Source: Glandiceps talaboti
Lineage: Eukaryota > Hemichordata > Enteropneusta > Spengelidae
Length of the DNA stretch: 64,000 nucleotides
Assembly (NCBI RefSeq): GCF_964340395.1
Contig: NC_135550.1
Coordinates: forward strand, 2,798,501 to 2,862,500
Direction: 5' to 3'
Below, piece by piece: positions 21,287-34,941 of this stretch (within the stretch, counting starts at the first letter, position 1; each line of letters opens with the position of its first letter). The position numbers and the translations under genes were made by a program. Below the pieces are notes generated by a model. It saw only the letters and a list, made by a program, of their open reading frames with translations. It made no database searches and was not told where the DNA came from.

Positions 21287-22110
21287 ACTTTAATAGTTGA
21301 TGCAGGTCATGCTAGTTGGACATGTTTCAATCCTTGATAAAAATCAAGCAACTTTTGCATGATGTCGCTTCTGATTTACATCAATGAAATATTATATTTT
21401 AAGTATGTGTGCGCTTCAATTGCAGAAAGTCTATTATAAACATACTTATGTAGTACTCTATAAATAGGTTAGTAGACTTTGCAAGGTTACTGAATTGCTT
21501 AGAAATGTGTTCATTGGATTTTTTGTGTAACTGGAAAGATACATAGACATTCAACTAAACTTAACATGTTATGTTTTGTATTTTGAAATCTTTCAATGAT
21601 ATTTCTTCAGTTCACATGTCAAAGTTTGGAGGAAGTTTATATTTTTGGCAATGTCAGTTTTATTCAAATATTTTATTTTGGAAAGATCGGAGTGGGGTCT
21701 GTAAATGTATTATCAAAATGATATACTTTGAAAGTTTGGTTCTTTTTAGCAATGTAAAAACTAGTCTCAGAATTGTGGCAGTAAATGTATGTACAACAAA
21801 ACCTCTATGCATGTCTACATTTACTTTCCTGTTAAAGGGGCCAATGGATGATGATTGGCTATTTATTTTGGATTTTTAATTTATAAAACAATTTTGCCAT
21901 GGCTTCCTACTACTTGAAAAATCAATATAATGCTAATTCCTTGTTTATAACTCAATAAATTACAAAAGCATAATAACATGTGTAAAATGTTTGTACAATA
22001 AATTGCAATAGCATAATAACATGTGTAAAATGTTTGTACAATAACAAACTTTTTACATGTTTTGTTTTTATAGCCTTTTTGTTAAAGTTATATATTACAA
22101 ACTATAGGCA
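21287..22110. other. RIOX1 3' flank / possible 3' UTR
   Basis: No exon is visible. Candidate poly(A) signals AATAAA lie at 21954-21959 and 21997-22002, in a roughly 44-bp duplication with TAATAACATGTGTAAAATGT. They are about 1.36 kb after the stop codon, so their use by RIOX1 is uncertain. Confidence 0.4.
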
Positions 22111-22116
22111 TCACCA

Positions 22117-22118
22117 AG

Positions 22119-22157
<39 letters not shown>

Positions 22158-23310
22158 GTGTCTGTGTGTCTGTGTGTGTAAATAACTTGAAGTCAAAAAT
22201 TGCTGGACCAATTGCCATGATGATATGGTGGGTATATTATCTTGTATTGGGTGTGTAGTTGGGAAATCATTCAAATCAAAATGATCTTACCACCAGTGTG
22301 TGATTTGGGTAAAAAAATGTGAATTTCGGTCAAAAAACTTAAACTCAAAAACTGCCTCTGAAATTTGGTGGGAACATTCTTAGGGGTGTTTAGATTAAGA
22401 ATTGTTCATGACATGATCCCATAAGTGATATGCAAAATAGGGGTAAAAATTTGGTCAAAAATTCGTAATTCCAAAAGCATGTGGCTGATTTGGCTGAAAT
22501 TTCACAGGGATGTTTCTAGGGATGTACAGATCAAGGGATATTAATTACATGATGATCCCATTAGTGATATGCAAATGAAGGCTAAAAAAACATGATTTTT
22601 TGTTGAAATTTGTGTCAAGAATATTTAGGCAGATAGGATTGTACAGAAATAATTGTTTTATTGATCTCATTAAACCATTAAAATGTTTATGGGATACTTA
22701 ATATAATGTAACAAGTGTGTGTGAATGGTTCTGGAATTAATCTCTCCTTGAGGTTGCTTGGAAACATTGTCTACCTAACTTTGAACAACAGGTTGGTTAA
22801 AGGTAAAATGCCTGTCTGTCTGTCTGTCTGTCTGTCTGTCTTGTACATGATGCAAATGATTTTAAAATCTGTAAATGCCTTTAGCAACAACACCACCCCC
22901 ATAGCAACAGGTAAACAAATGACGTATAATGCCAAAGTAACACCGGTGACGAGAAGGTAAATGAATAAACATTGCAAAATTGTATGTAGAATATGCCTAG
23001 CAACAAGACCATGCCCATAGCAACAGGTAAACAAATGACGTATAATGCCAAAGTAACACCGGTGACGAGAAGGTAAATGAATAAACATTGCAAAATTGTA
23101 TGTAGATATGCCTAGCAACAGATCAAGCCCATAGTAACATTACATGATGGTGTATATTGCAGATATAACACCATGGATGGGAAGGTATGGGAATAAATCT
23201 TCAAAAAATGTATGCAAATATATTTAGCAACAAGATCATATAGTCATTACAGAAAATTACAGTTTACTGTCAACAGTTGTGCTACAACACCATTGGCACT
23301 TTTATTCAAG
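22117..23310 (+). mobile_element. Dispersed repeat, uninterrupted copy with internal duplications
   Basis: It starts with a (CTGT)n tract at 22117-22160 and runs to CAACAGTTGTGCTACA and CATTGGCACTTTTA. It is homologous to 12535-13223 plus 16680-16880. A block of about 115 bp (TAGCAACA...GTATGTAG) is duplicated at 22882 and 22997, and a second CTGT run lies at 22812-22841. No coding frame. Confidence 0.75.
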
Positions 23311-23839
23311 TGGGAAGCCATGATAAAATTATTTTATAAATAAAAAATCCGAACTAAATACCAAATCCTCATCCATATGGCCACTTTAAAATTGGACCTG
23401 TCTGAAAACGTGATTCAAAATGTCTGCCCTTTAAACTCCCAGCCATGTGCAATATAATAGTGTAGTAGTACTGATAATAGCAACAGAGAAGGACTATTTT
23501 GTTTTTAAACTTTCTGTACTTTTAATTTTTGATGAAGATTTACTTGGGAGTGTATATGAAGCAGTAGCCTAGACTATATTTTGATACTGATGACATATCA
23601 ATCTGCCAGTACAGTCGTTCATAGTTCATTCATAGCTTTAATTTCCTAGTGACAAATATTTTCACACTTGTCATGATAGAAATCATATTATAAAATTTGT
23701 TAATAGGGCATAGCAAATGCGGCATCTCTGACCAATCCTGATGAAAATAATAACATGAATTCTTTGTGATTTACTTGATGGTATTCTGCAACCAATCAAT
23801 CTGCCAGTACAGTCATTCATAGTTTACTTGATAGTGATG
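23311..23839. other. Intergenic stretch, nothing recognised
   Basis: AT-rich, with a repeated CAATCTGCCAGTACAGTC at 23599 and 23796. No gene. Confidence 0.5.
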
Positions 23840-24428
23840 ACATTTCATGATATAGTCATTGTACAGGACATTTCATGATATAGTCAGTGTATAGGACATT
23901 TCATGATATAGTCAGTGTATAGGACATTTCATGATATAGTCAGTGTAGAGGACATTTCATGATATAGTCAGTGTACAGGACATCTCATGATATAGTCAGT
24001 GTACAGGACATTTCATGATATAGTCAGTGTACAGGACATTTCATGATATAGTCAGTGTACAGGACATTTCATGATATAGTCAGTGTAGGACATTTCATGA
24101 TATAGTCAGTGTATAGGACATTTCATGATACAGTCAGTGTACAGGACATTTCATGATATAGTCAGTGTACAGGACATTTCATGATATAGTCAGTGTATAG
24201 GACATTTCATGATATAGTCAGTGTATAGGACATTTCATGATAGTGTACAGGACATTTCATGATATAGTCAGTGTACAGGACATTTCATGATATAGTCAGT
24301 GTACAGGACATTTCATGATATAGTCAGTGAATAGGACATTTCATGATAGTGTACAGGACATTTCATGATATAGTCAGTGTACAGGACATTTCATGATACA
24401 GTCAGTGTACAGGGCATTTCATGATACA
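23840..24428. repeat. 28-bp minisatellite, about 21 copies
   Basis: The unit contains AGGACATTTCATGATATAGT then CAGTGTAC; several units lack the TATAGTCAG portion. Confidence 0.95.
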
Positions 24429-26291
24429 TAATAGTAGTCAAGGCAATAAAGACTATGTTATATGTTATAAACAATGTCCAATTTTCTGACTAGGCTGTTG
24501 AATTAGGGATAGCAAACGTCTAAATGCTGTTATAGTGAATGAAACCCATTCCATAAGGAATGAAGAAAGAGAGGGGTGGGGACATGGGTTTGTGGATGCT
24601 TGATTATGGAGTACTATCAGTACATCAATTATGTAAGATTTAGTTGTGAATAATTGAGTATATTTTGAATACTTCTAACTATCAGCATTAATGAAATCTC
24701 TGCAATAAGGTTTGCACTCTCACCAGATGTGTCGGCCATTGAAATACTGGTTTCCATAGTAACATACCTTATCCCTTCAGCTGTAAAAGAACCATATGTT
24801 AAACGGAGTATGGCTAATATTTTTCATTGCATTAATACTGTAAAAACAGCTGGAATGGATTTTCCGCTGTATACACATTCAGATATGTTGATATACCGTA
24901 CAACAGGTACATTTCAATATTAACAAAAAGTGGCATACATAATTAGCACTCCATCTAGGTAGTACTGGACTTTGATTGGATTTGTATTCAAATAAAAAAT
25001 GTCATCATTTTCAGATATGCTGACTTTAATATTTCAATGTAGATGTAAAGAGCTGTCTTCTGCGCCCTCCCCCAAACGGATACACTTGAGTAAATAGATT
25101 GGGAACAAATATATGTCCACATTTCTTGAATCATAAACCAATTGTTACATTCAACACAATTCGTTCCAATGTTGATTTTTTCAAATGGAAAAAATATTTG
25201 TACAACTTCACACTAACCACTGACAAACCGTGTTCAAATAAACAAATTTGTTTTATTGAAAAAAATTAACACAATATTGACATCACAAATACATCTTTTT
25301 TCACGGCGTCCCTTTTCATTAAAATTTGCCCAGAGAGCAAAGTTCATCATGAAATAATAGTATGCAATACATTCTCATAGGCTAGACTGCATGGATTACT
25401 TTGTCATAACAGAATATATTCAATGTGAAAACAGCAGAAATGTTTTGTTCTGTACCAAAATAAATAAATATGATATCAAATTGAAAAAGCCCAGTTCTGA
25501 AAGCCAGTATAACTTAGAACCCTTTGCTGTTGTTTGTTTATCATGATAGTGTTGTCTAACCCCAACCCCCAATCCCACCCCCACCCAACAACAGAAGGAT
25601 TCCAAGTTAAAACCAATATTGTATTGTAGCAACATAAACAACCTGTCTGTGACTATTTTGCATTATAAGAAAACATATACTATTTTTTTGTCAGTATTTA
25701 TTTATTTATTGTTTGTTTAAACAAAACTAACTGAGCCTGAGTGCCCTGTGGTTATACTGGTGGCAGCAATGTAATCTATCCTAGAAGTATTCAAGGAGGA
25801 CATATCCAGAAATGTCCTGCTTTAAATATTGATATGGATACAGTGAATAGTCTGGTGACAATTTCTGGGTCGACATGGATGCTGTAAAGATAGGCAAATC
25901 AAGAAATAGTTCACTTCCAAGTTCATTTTTTAAAATACGTACACACAAAACCATCCATGCCATACTATAAAAATATTTCTTGGACTCAAGTACTTAATTG
26001 CTAAATACTTGTTTTCATCGTACTGTGTGTCTAACAATTCTGTACAGTAAAGTGACTTAGTAGGTGTACGGTACTTGGGGTGGGGGTGGGGGGTAGTGAA
26101 AACAAAGTTTTCTTAAAATAAATTTGTAAACAGAAATCAATGTGCAAAATAAACATTTCAATAATTATAGTTTCCTTCCAATGATCTATAAACATGTTAT
26201 TGTCTGTTGTTAATAACATCATAATGTACATACAAAAATACAAACATTAGTTTCAATACATAATTAAATATCTAAACTCATTTGTTTCAAG
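24429..26291. other. Intergenic stretch, no supported gene
   Basis: One frame, 24668-24923 (+), is open for about 85 codons with an acceptor-like CACTCTCACCAG and a donor-like ACAG|GTACAT, but matches nothing known. Elsewhere AT-rich, with C-rich runs at 25560-25590 and a G-rich run at 26078-26095. Confidence 0.4.
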
Positions 26292-26808
26292 TCATACCAA
26301 AAGGGGAGGGGGTACACTTTATGAATAATCTAACCACAAGGCATACCAAAAGGGGAGGGTGTACTTTATGAATAATCTAACCACAAGGCATACCGAAAGG
26401 GGAGGGTGTACATTATGAATAATCTAACCACAAGGCATACCAAAAGGGGAGGGTGTACTTTATGAATAATCTAACCACAAGGCATACCAAAAGGGGAGGG
26501 GGTACTTTATGAATAATCTAACCACAAGGCATACCAAAAGGGGAGGGTGTACTTTATGAATAATCTAACCACAAGGCATACCAAAAGGGGAGGGTGTACT
26601 TTATGAATAATCTAACCACAAGGCATACCAAAAGGGGAGGGTGTACTTTATGAATAATCTAACCACAAGGCATACCAAAAGGGGAGGGTGTACTTTATGA
26701 ATAATCTAACCACAAGGCATACCAAAAGGGGAGGGTGTACTTTATGAATAATCTAACCACAAGGCATACCAAAAGGGGAGGGTGTACTTTATGAATAATC
26801 TAACCACA
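26292..26808. repeat. 49-bp minisatellite, 11 copies, downstream of MCFD2
   Basis: The unit contains CATACCAAAAGGGGAGGGTG then TACTTTATGAATAATCTAAC. It lies between the two convergent genes. Confidence 0.95.
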
Positions 26809-26883
26809 CTTGGCTTGCTTTTTCCAGTCTATGATATGTAGTGAGTGGAGATCAACAGTGATTGTGGAGTACCGTCATATAGA

Positions 26884-26889
26884 TTTATT
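26884..26889 (-). terminator. Candidate MCFD2 poly(A) signal
   Basis: AATAAA on the - strand, 594 bp after the MCFD2 stop codon. A 27073-27112 hairpin (TTCCAGCA...TGCTGGAA) lies between them. Assignment is by position only. Confidence 0.35.
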
Positions 26890-27482
26890 GACAGCAACAA
26901 ATGCCATTCTAAAATATGAACGACAAATTAATTATTCTGAAACTTTTAAATAAGCACGATTGACCGACTCGAATGATGTTTGTAATGAACGAACATTCTT
27001 TCCTTCCTGCTGGAGGAGGAGAAATCCGGTTCTTCTAAAATGTACACAATGATGAAGCTAAATAAGTCCCTTTCCAGCATTCAATAAATTTACGAGGTAA
27101 ATTGCTGGAATACGTTTCAATAAATACCATATGAATTAATAAGTTTTCCTTGTAACTGATTGCGGAATTTTGTAATTTTTCCTATTATGTTTACATATGG
27201 CCTTTAAACATGTTGTCATATTGGTGTATGGTAAGGGGAGTTTTCACAGACTTGTCCGTGTTTAATGCTTGGTCACGCACCTACCCAACACACAAATACA
27301 TTCATATACATATATTCTGTAGCGTAATGCCGTTGACAAGTGAACTACCTATCGCCGTATTTGCATTGCAGTGGGGAATGTTACTGTAAATCTGAAGAAC
27401 AGAGACAGTTGCTCAATTGTAAACGACGCTACGTTCAGGAGAAGAGCTGTTAAGTTTCGTCACATCAATTTTAGTTTTCTTT

Positions 27483-27619
27483 CTATAAGTCACTACTCTT
27501 TTGTGCTGCTGCGTCTTTTGCCGCCCTGTCATCTCTCCTCCTTGCTACAACATATTCAAGGTATGTAAGGTAGCCATCATTATTAAAATCGTCTTCTTCT
27601 AACACTTTGTCGATAATTT
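27483..27619 (-). CDS. MCFD2: MCFD2 exon 4 (second EF-hand, C-terminus)
   Basis: Acceptor TTCTTTCGTCCGTAG. Two bases complete a Glu codon, then IIDKVLEEDDFNNDGYLTYL and onward to TAG at 27485-27483. Loop positions 1, 3, 5 and 12 are D, N, D, E; position 9 is Thr. Confidence 0.93.
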
Positions 27620-29872
27620 CTACGGACGAAAGAACAGTTTACAAAGTTACCAATCAAGCTGGTAATATTTTTTTTAGAATGGTAATAATTGTCAATAATT
27701 ATAGAGAGAGGAAAAACTGATTTATACAATTGACGACATTCGGTAATTTCTACAGTCAATGGAAAAAATACACACAAAAAGTTGACAACAGTTACAGGAA
27801 AAATGCTTAAGTACAGCTAGAGGAATATGCACATGCTTACTAGTAACGTTATAACTATGGTATATAGAACTGATGAGCCTACAGTTCGGGAAGTGAAGAA
27901 CTTAATACAAAACTATTAATATATGGTCAATAATATTCTCTCTTTCAGCTGCCATACCAACAAACAAGGTGACATTGACCGTATGTAATTAAAGATAGTG
28001 TCACAAGTACATTGGTGTGAATAATTGATGACTACAGATAACCATAGCAAAGATGAATACTGAGAAATCATGACGATAGCAAAGATAAATACTGAGAAAT
28101 CATAACGATAGCAAAGATAAATACTGAGAAATCATAACGATAGCAAAGATAAATACTGAGAAATCATAACGATAGCAAAGATGAATACTGAGAAATCATG
28201 ACGATAGCAAAGATGAATACTGAGAAATCATAACGATAGCAAAGATGAATACTGAGAAATCATGACGATAGCAAAGATGAATACTGAGAAATCATAACGA
28301 TAGCAAAGATGAATACTGAGAAATCATAACGATAGCAAAGATGAATACTGAGAAATCATGACGATAGCAAAGATGAATACTGAGAAATCATAACGATAGC
28401 AAAGATGAATACTGAGAAATCATGACGATAGCAAAGATGAATACTGAGAAATCATAACGATAGCAAAGATGAATACTGAGAAATCATGACGATAGCAAAG
28501 ATGAATACTGAGAAATCATAACGATAGCAAAGATGAATACTGAGAAATCATGACGATAGCAAAGATGAATACTGAGAAATCATAACGATAGCAAAGATGA
28601 ATACTGAGAAATCATGACGATAGCAAAGATGAATACTGAGAAATCATGACGATAGCAAAGATGAATACTGAGAAATCATGACGATAGCAAAGATGAATAC
28701 TGAGAAATCATGACCATAGCAAAGATGAATACTGAGAAATCATAACCATAGCAAAGATGAATACTGAGAAATCATAACGATAGCAAAGATGAATACTGAG
28801 AAATCACGACGATAGCAAAGATAAATACTGAGAAATCACGACGATAGCAAAGATGAATACTGTGAAATCATGACGATAGCAAAGATGAATACTGAGAAAT
28901 CATAACGATAGCAAAGATGAATACTGAGAAATCATAACGATAGCAAAGATGAATACTGAGAAATCATGACGATAGCAAAGATGCAAAGATGAATACTGAG
29001 AAATCATAACGATAGCAAAGATGAATACTGAGAAATCATAACGATAGCAAAGATGAATACTGAGAAATCAAAGCACAATTATAACATATAGTGACGTATA
29101 CATTACAAAATTGATAAGTACTGCTATTCCTTTTGGTTTGTTTAAATAAGGAGATCAAAGACTGATGCATCAGCATAGGTGGATCCTCTGTAACCATAGT
29201 AACACTATTTGAACATTGGTGAACTACTGTTTGTTGACCTAGAATTATCTTGGATATTGAGCACGTAAATGGTTTTATATAACCAACAATTAAAAATGTA
29301 ACCCTTTTAATTAAAAAAAATTTACGCGAATTCATTTCAATAATACAAAAGTATAAATCGAGAACAAGGAAGGAAGTTACACGGTTGTGTAAAGGACAAG
29401 AAAACTAAACAAAACACTAGTTTATCAGTTGAGATTTCGATAACGAGTAGTGACAACTAACCTGTGTATTTATCCTTTTCAGTCTCAATTGCATATGAAA
29501 ACCTTATCTTATTTTATTCATTTATTCGTCACAGAGACACTACACGTACGAACATGATAAGAAACGAAAATATATACTATAATAGGGAACTTGCAATCCA
29601 GACTAAGCATGCTCAGACGCAAAGGACTATGGGATTATCTGAAGTTATCGTATTACCTAATCTGGAGCTACTGATAAAATAAACCCCCCTCAAAGATCAG
29701 GTTGACTATGAATTGATCATTTATGGTTACAAACAATATAACAATATTGTTCATAATCCTAATTGATTAGCATTTATTATCATATTTCCCATTATGCAAC
29801 ATTCAACATGGCGGGTTTGCAAGTTCCCTATTGAGTGGGCAGTTGTTGTGACGCGCGAGCGTGCGTGTGCGT

Positions 29873-29925
<53 letters not shown>

Positions 29926-30044
29926 TGTGTGTGTGTGTATGTGTGTGTGTATGTGTGTGTGTATGTGTGTATGTATGTATGTATGTATGTGTGTGTGTAT
30001 GTATGTATGTATGTATGTATGTATGTGTGTATATGTGTGTGTGT

Positions 30045-30088
<44 letters not shown>

Positions 30089-33000
30089 CTGGGAGTTGGA
30101 AGATAGCTATTGCAAATCTGATAAGCCTCTAACTCACATATGGAATGCAATCTCACCTGTGTAATAACCTATTCTAGTCTCGATTTCTTGTGAAAGCTTG
30201 TCGTCCATTTCAATGTCATGATCGATCATGTGACTGAGTGCTGCTAGCATCTCAAGGCCATCAAGTTTGGTGTTGTTATCAAAATCATGCATTCTGTAGA
30301 CATAAAACAAGGAGGGAATTACATTATTAAACATTTCAGTATTATGGTCAGTTGAGTTTTTGTTGTTGAAAATGTTGCAATTTAATTTGTCAAATATTAT
30401 ATTCATTGATTCAGTCATCTGATGGAAAATAGGTTGTAATAATTAAAAAAATAAAATAATTAAAATAAAACATTACCACTACGATGGGATCAGTAATTAC
30501 AAAATTAATTTTTGATGAAGTTAATAGAAACAGTGATTCGATTATTTTAATTATGAGTTATTGATTAATTACGTTGTCTAATCTGCAATTCTTACATTTG
30601 TAAGTTCACATCGTAAGGGTTTATACACAGGTCTATATCTAAGTTCACATCGTAAGGGTTTATACAAATGTCCATGTCTAAGTTCACATCGTAAGGGTTT
30701 ATACACAGGTCCATGTCTAAGTTCACATCGTAAGGGTTTATACACAGGTCCATGTCTAAGTTCACATCGTAAGGGTTTATACACAGGTCTATGTCTAAGT
30801 TCACATCGTAAGGGTTTATACACAGGTCCATGTCTAAGTTCACATCGTAAGGGTTTATACACAGGTCCATGTCTAAGTTCACATCGTAAGGGTTTATACA
30901 CAGGTCTATGTCTAAGTTCACATCGTAAGGGTTTATACACAGGTCCATGTCTAAATTCACATCGTAAGGGTTTATACAAAGGTCCATGTCTAAGTTCACA
31001 TCGTAAGGGTTTATACACAGGTCCATGTATAAGTTCACATCGTAAGGGTTTATACACAGGTCCATGTCTAAGTTCACATCGTAAGGGTTTATACACAGGT
31101 CCATGTCTAAGTTCACATCGTAAGGGTTTATACACAGGTTTATATCTAAGTTCACATCGTAAGGGTTTATACACAGGTCCATGTCTAAGTTCACATCGTA
31201 AGGGTTTATACACAGGTCCATGTCTAAGTTCACATCGTAAGGGTTTATACACAGGTCCATGTCTAAGTTCACATCGTAAGGGTTTATACACAGGTCCATG
31301 TATAAGTTCACATCGTAAGGGTTTATACACAGGTCCATGTCTAAGTTCACATCGTAAAGGTTTATACACAGGTCCATGTCTACGTTCACATCGTAAGGGT
31401 TTATACACAGGTCTATGTATAGGGTCACACCGTAAGGGTTTATATACTGGTGTATGTCTAAGTTCACATCGTAAGGGTTTATACATAGGTTTATATCTAA
31501 GTTCACATCGTAAGGGTTTATATACAGGTCTATGTATAAGTTCACATCGTAAGGGTTTATATACAGGTCTATGTATAAGTTCACATCGTAAGGGTTTATA
31601 CACAGGTCCATGTCTAAGTTCACATCGTAAGGGTTTATACACAGGTCTATGTCTAAGTTCACATCGTAAGGGTTTATACACAGGTCCATGTCTAAGTTCA
31701 CATCGTAAGGGTTTATACACAGGTCTATGTATAAGTTCACATCGTAAGGGTTTATACACAGGTCCATGTCTAAGTTCACATCGTAAGGGTTTATACACAG
31801 GTCCATGTCTAAGTTCACATCGTAAGGGTTTATACACAGGTCCATGTATAAGTTCACATCGTAAGGGTTTATACACAGGTCCATGTATAAGTTCACATCG
31901 TAAGGGTTTATACACAGGTCCATGTATAAGTTCACATCGTAAGGGTTTATACACAGGTCCATGTATAAGTTCACATCGTAAGGGTTTATACACAGGTCCA
32001 TGTATAAGTTCACATCGTAAGGGTTTATACACAGGTCTATATCTAAGTTCACATCGTAAGGGTTTATACACAGGTCCATGTATAAGTTCACATCGTAAGG
32101 GTTTATACACAGGTCCATGTCTAAGTTCACATCGTAAGGGTTTATACACAGGTCTATGTCTAAGTTCACATCGTAAGGGTTTATACACAGGTCCATGTAT
32201 AAGTTCACATCGTAAGGGTTTATACACAGGTCCATGTCTAAGTTCACATCGTAAGGGTTTATACACAGGTCCATGTATAAGTTCACATCGTAAGGGTTTA
32301 TACAAAGGTCTATGTCTAAGTTCACATCGTAAGGGTTTATACACAGGTCCATGTATAAGTTCACATCGTAAGGGTTTATACACAGGTCTATGTCTAAGTT
32401 CACATCGTAAGGGTTTATACACAGGTCCATGTATAAGTTCACATCGTAAGGGTTTATACACAGGTCTATGTCTAAGTTCACATCGTAAGGGTTTATACAC
32501 AGGTCCATGTATAAGTTCACATCGTAAGGGTTTATACAAAGGTCTATGTCTAAGTTCACATCGTAAGGGTTTATACACAGGTCCATGTATAAGTTCACAT
32601 CGTAAGGGTTTATACACAGGTCCATGTCTAAGTTCACATCGTAAGGGTTTATACACAGGTCCATGTATAAGTTCACATCGTAAGGGTTTATACACAGGTC
32701 CATGTCTAAGTTCACATCGTAAGGGTTTATACACAGGTCCATGTCTAAGTTCACATCGTAAGGGTTTATACACAGGTCCATGTCTAAGTTCACATCGTAA
32801 GGGTTTATACACAGGTCCATGTCTAAGTTCACATCGTAAGGGTTTATATACAGGTCTATGTATAAGTTCACATCGTAAGGGTTTATATACTGGTGTGTGT
32901 CTAAGTTCACATCGTAAGGGTTTATATACTGGTGTATGTCTAAGTTCACATCGTAAGGGTTTATACACAGGTCCATGTCTAAGTTCACATCGTAAGGGTT

Positions 33001-34886
33001 TATACACAGGTCTATGTATAAGGTCACATCGTAAGGGTTTATATACAGGTCTATATCTAAGTGGTGGTACATTAATTCATTTAATTTAAACAAAATGTAG
33101 GAATAAACTGAATTCATCATTCTTACTATCTCTTAAAGTGTAACATTTGACAGTAACTTGAAACGGGCTGTAGCAATCTTTAAAGCCCGGTTCGATATTT
33201 GATAGGCTAAATAATATTCCAGATTAATCAAAGGTAAGACCATCAATATGATCACAGCTAAGCTGGTAAGACCATCAATATAATCACAGCTAAGCTGGCC
33301 CACGACCATCAATATGATCACAGCTAAGCTGGCCCACGACCATCAATATGATCACAGCTAAGCTGGCCCACGGCTAAATATATGACTCGGACAGTCGGAG
33401 ACGTAATTTGTTGCGTGATATTTGCCGACTTAGTTTTTTTCATTGTTTGAATTGAAACGAGATGATGACGTTCTGGTTAATTACTGTTGTAAACTAGGCC
33501 TATGACACCCGTTCCGTCGCTTCAAGTAGTCCAAAAATGTAGTTCATCATGAGATTACACACAATCTTGCGACCATATAGTCCTGCTTGCATACGGAGGA
33601 ATTCGGGACTCGATTCTGACAATTGTCCCTCCCCCTCCGTCCTGCGAAGAGCCAGCCGTGAAATACGGACTTACAAAAAATGCCGGTAAATAAGGAATAA
33701 AATCGCCCAGTGGTCAAATATTAGCAATAAATCTATTATTTAGTCGGTTTACCTCATTTTGACTGCAAAAGTCCTATAGCGGATGACCAAAACTATCAAA
33801 ATCGGAACTTTTCAAATTCTATCGTAAATTTAATCACTTCTCCTTACGTACGTCGACGCAAGTGTCTCTGGGTAATTATTCATCTCGCTCAACGATATCA
33901 AATGTGGCGGTGTTACGAGGGTTAGTTGAATGTTGCAGTTCGCACTTGAAAAGGTCCGATTTCGGCGCTTTTTGTGATCTGAGCAGGGAATACTACCGTC
34001 AGAGATATCGAAATGGCGTAGATATTCGATCGGTTGCAAATATTTGATCGGTCGGTAGGTAATTCTTTTGCAATTGGCGCGAGTACATTTTGCTTGCGGT
34101 GTTGTAATAGGCAAACTCTATTGCTCTTTGCATGACGGTGTTTAGAGTCAAGTCAGTAATACAGACTCGTGCACCGTCATGGAAGCAGGACTAGCGACCA
34201 TATGGCGATTTAGACTCGTGGATTGGTGTGTCACGTGACAAATCGACATGAAATGGCTACAAGGAATCAATAATACCCCAGACACGAAGAAACAAAACAT
34301 GAATATCATTTATTAATTATTTAATGGAAGACCAACGGGAGCAAGCCCCATTTACAGGCTCTTAAAAATGAAAAATCTCAAGAAAAAGAAAAGAATCACT
34401 CTAAAGGATAATATTATTTTTGTCAATAAATTGAGACACGGGTATATGGAAATACGACAACGGAAAGCAAACTATCAGGTAAACTTATATCCAGTTTACA
34501 TTTAGGGGGTAATTACAATGTTTACACTATCTTGATTATAGGGTGATTATATCCAGTTTACATTTAGGGGGTAATTACAATGTTTACACTATCTTGATTA
34601 TAGGGTGATTATATCCACATAAGCAAAGCATCGCTATCACACACTTGTGTAATCTACCATATTGAACAATAATAGTTTGAGTGTGTACCCTCAAAGCTGG
34701 ATTTACACAGTAATACTTACTTGAAATAGTGAAATTCCAATTCTTCATCCGACATCTCGTTTTCATCGACTTCTCCTGCGACTCCTTTCAAGTGTTCCTT
34801 CACATGCCTTAGATGATAGTAGAGGTAGGTGCGTGTGTGTGTGTGTGTGTGTGTTGGAGGGGGGGGGGGGGTGAAGATAATAATAG

Positions 34887-34941
<55 letters not shown>

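Larger units (their letters stand above)
27620..30156 (-). other. MCFD2 intron 3
   Basis: 2.5 kb. It contains a 32-bp minisatellite, a 16-bp inverted repeat pair and a long GT/GTAT microsatellite near the donor; otherwise AT-rich without recognised features. Confidence 0.85.
30294..34720 (-). other. MCFD2 intron 2
   Basis: 4.4 kb. It holds the 39-bp minisatellite, a 34-bp four-copy repeat, a 616-bp TIR element and a 62-bp duplication. Confidence 0.85.

Noticed and set aside
24668-24923. 85-codon open frame with exon-like borders
   Set aside because: No family recognised, no partner exons nearby, and the acceptor lies inside the open stretch; chance is adequate.
29794-30164. Cys-Val and Thr-His repeat proteins
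   Set aside because: Translations of GT/CA microsatellite; the same applies to 3748-4045, 12396-12648 and 34717-35061.
30578-33120. Two overlapping - strand frames of more than 800 codons
   Set aside because: Both are translations of the 39-bp repeat; they lie in MCFD2 intron 2 and have no non-repeat domain.
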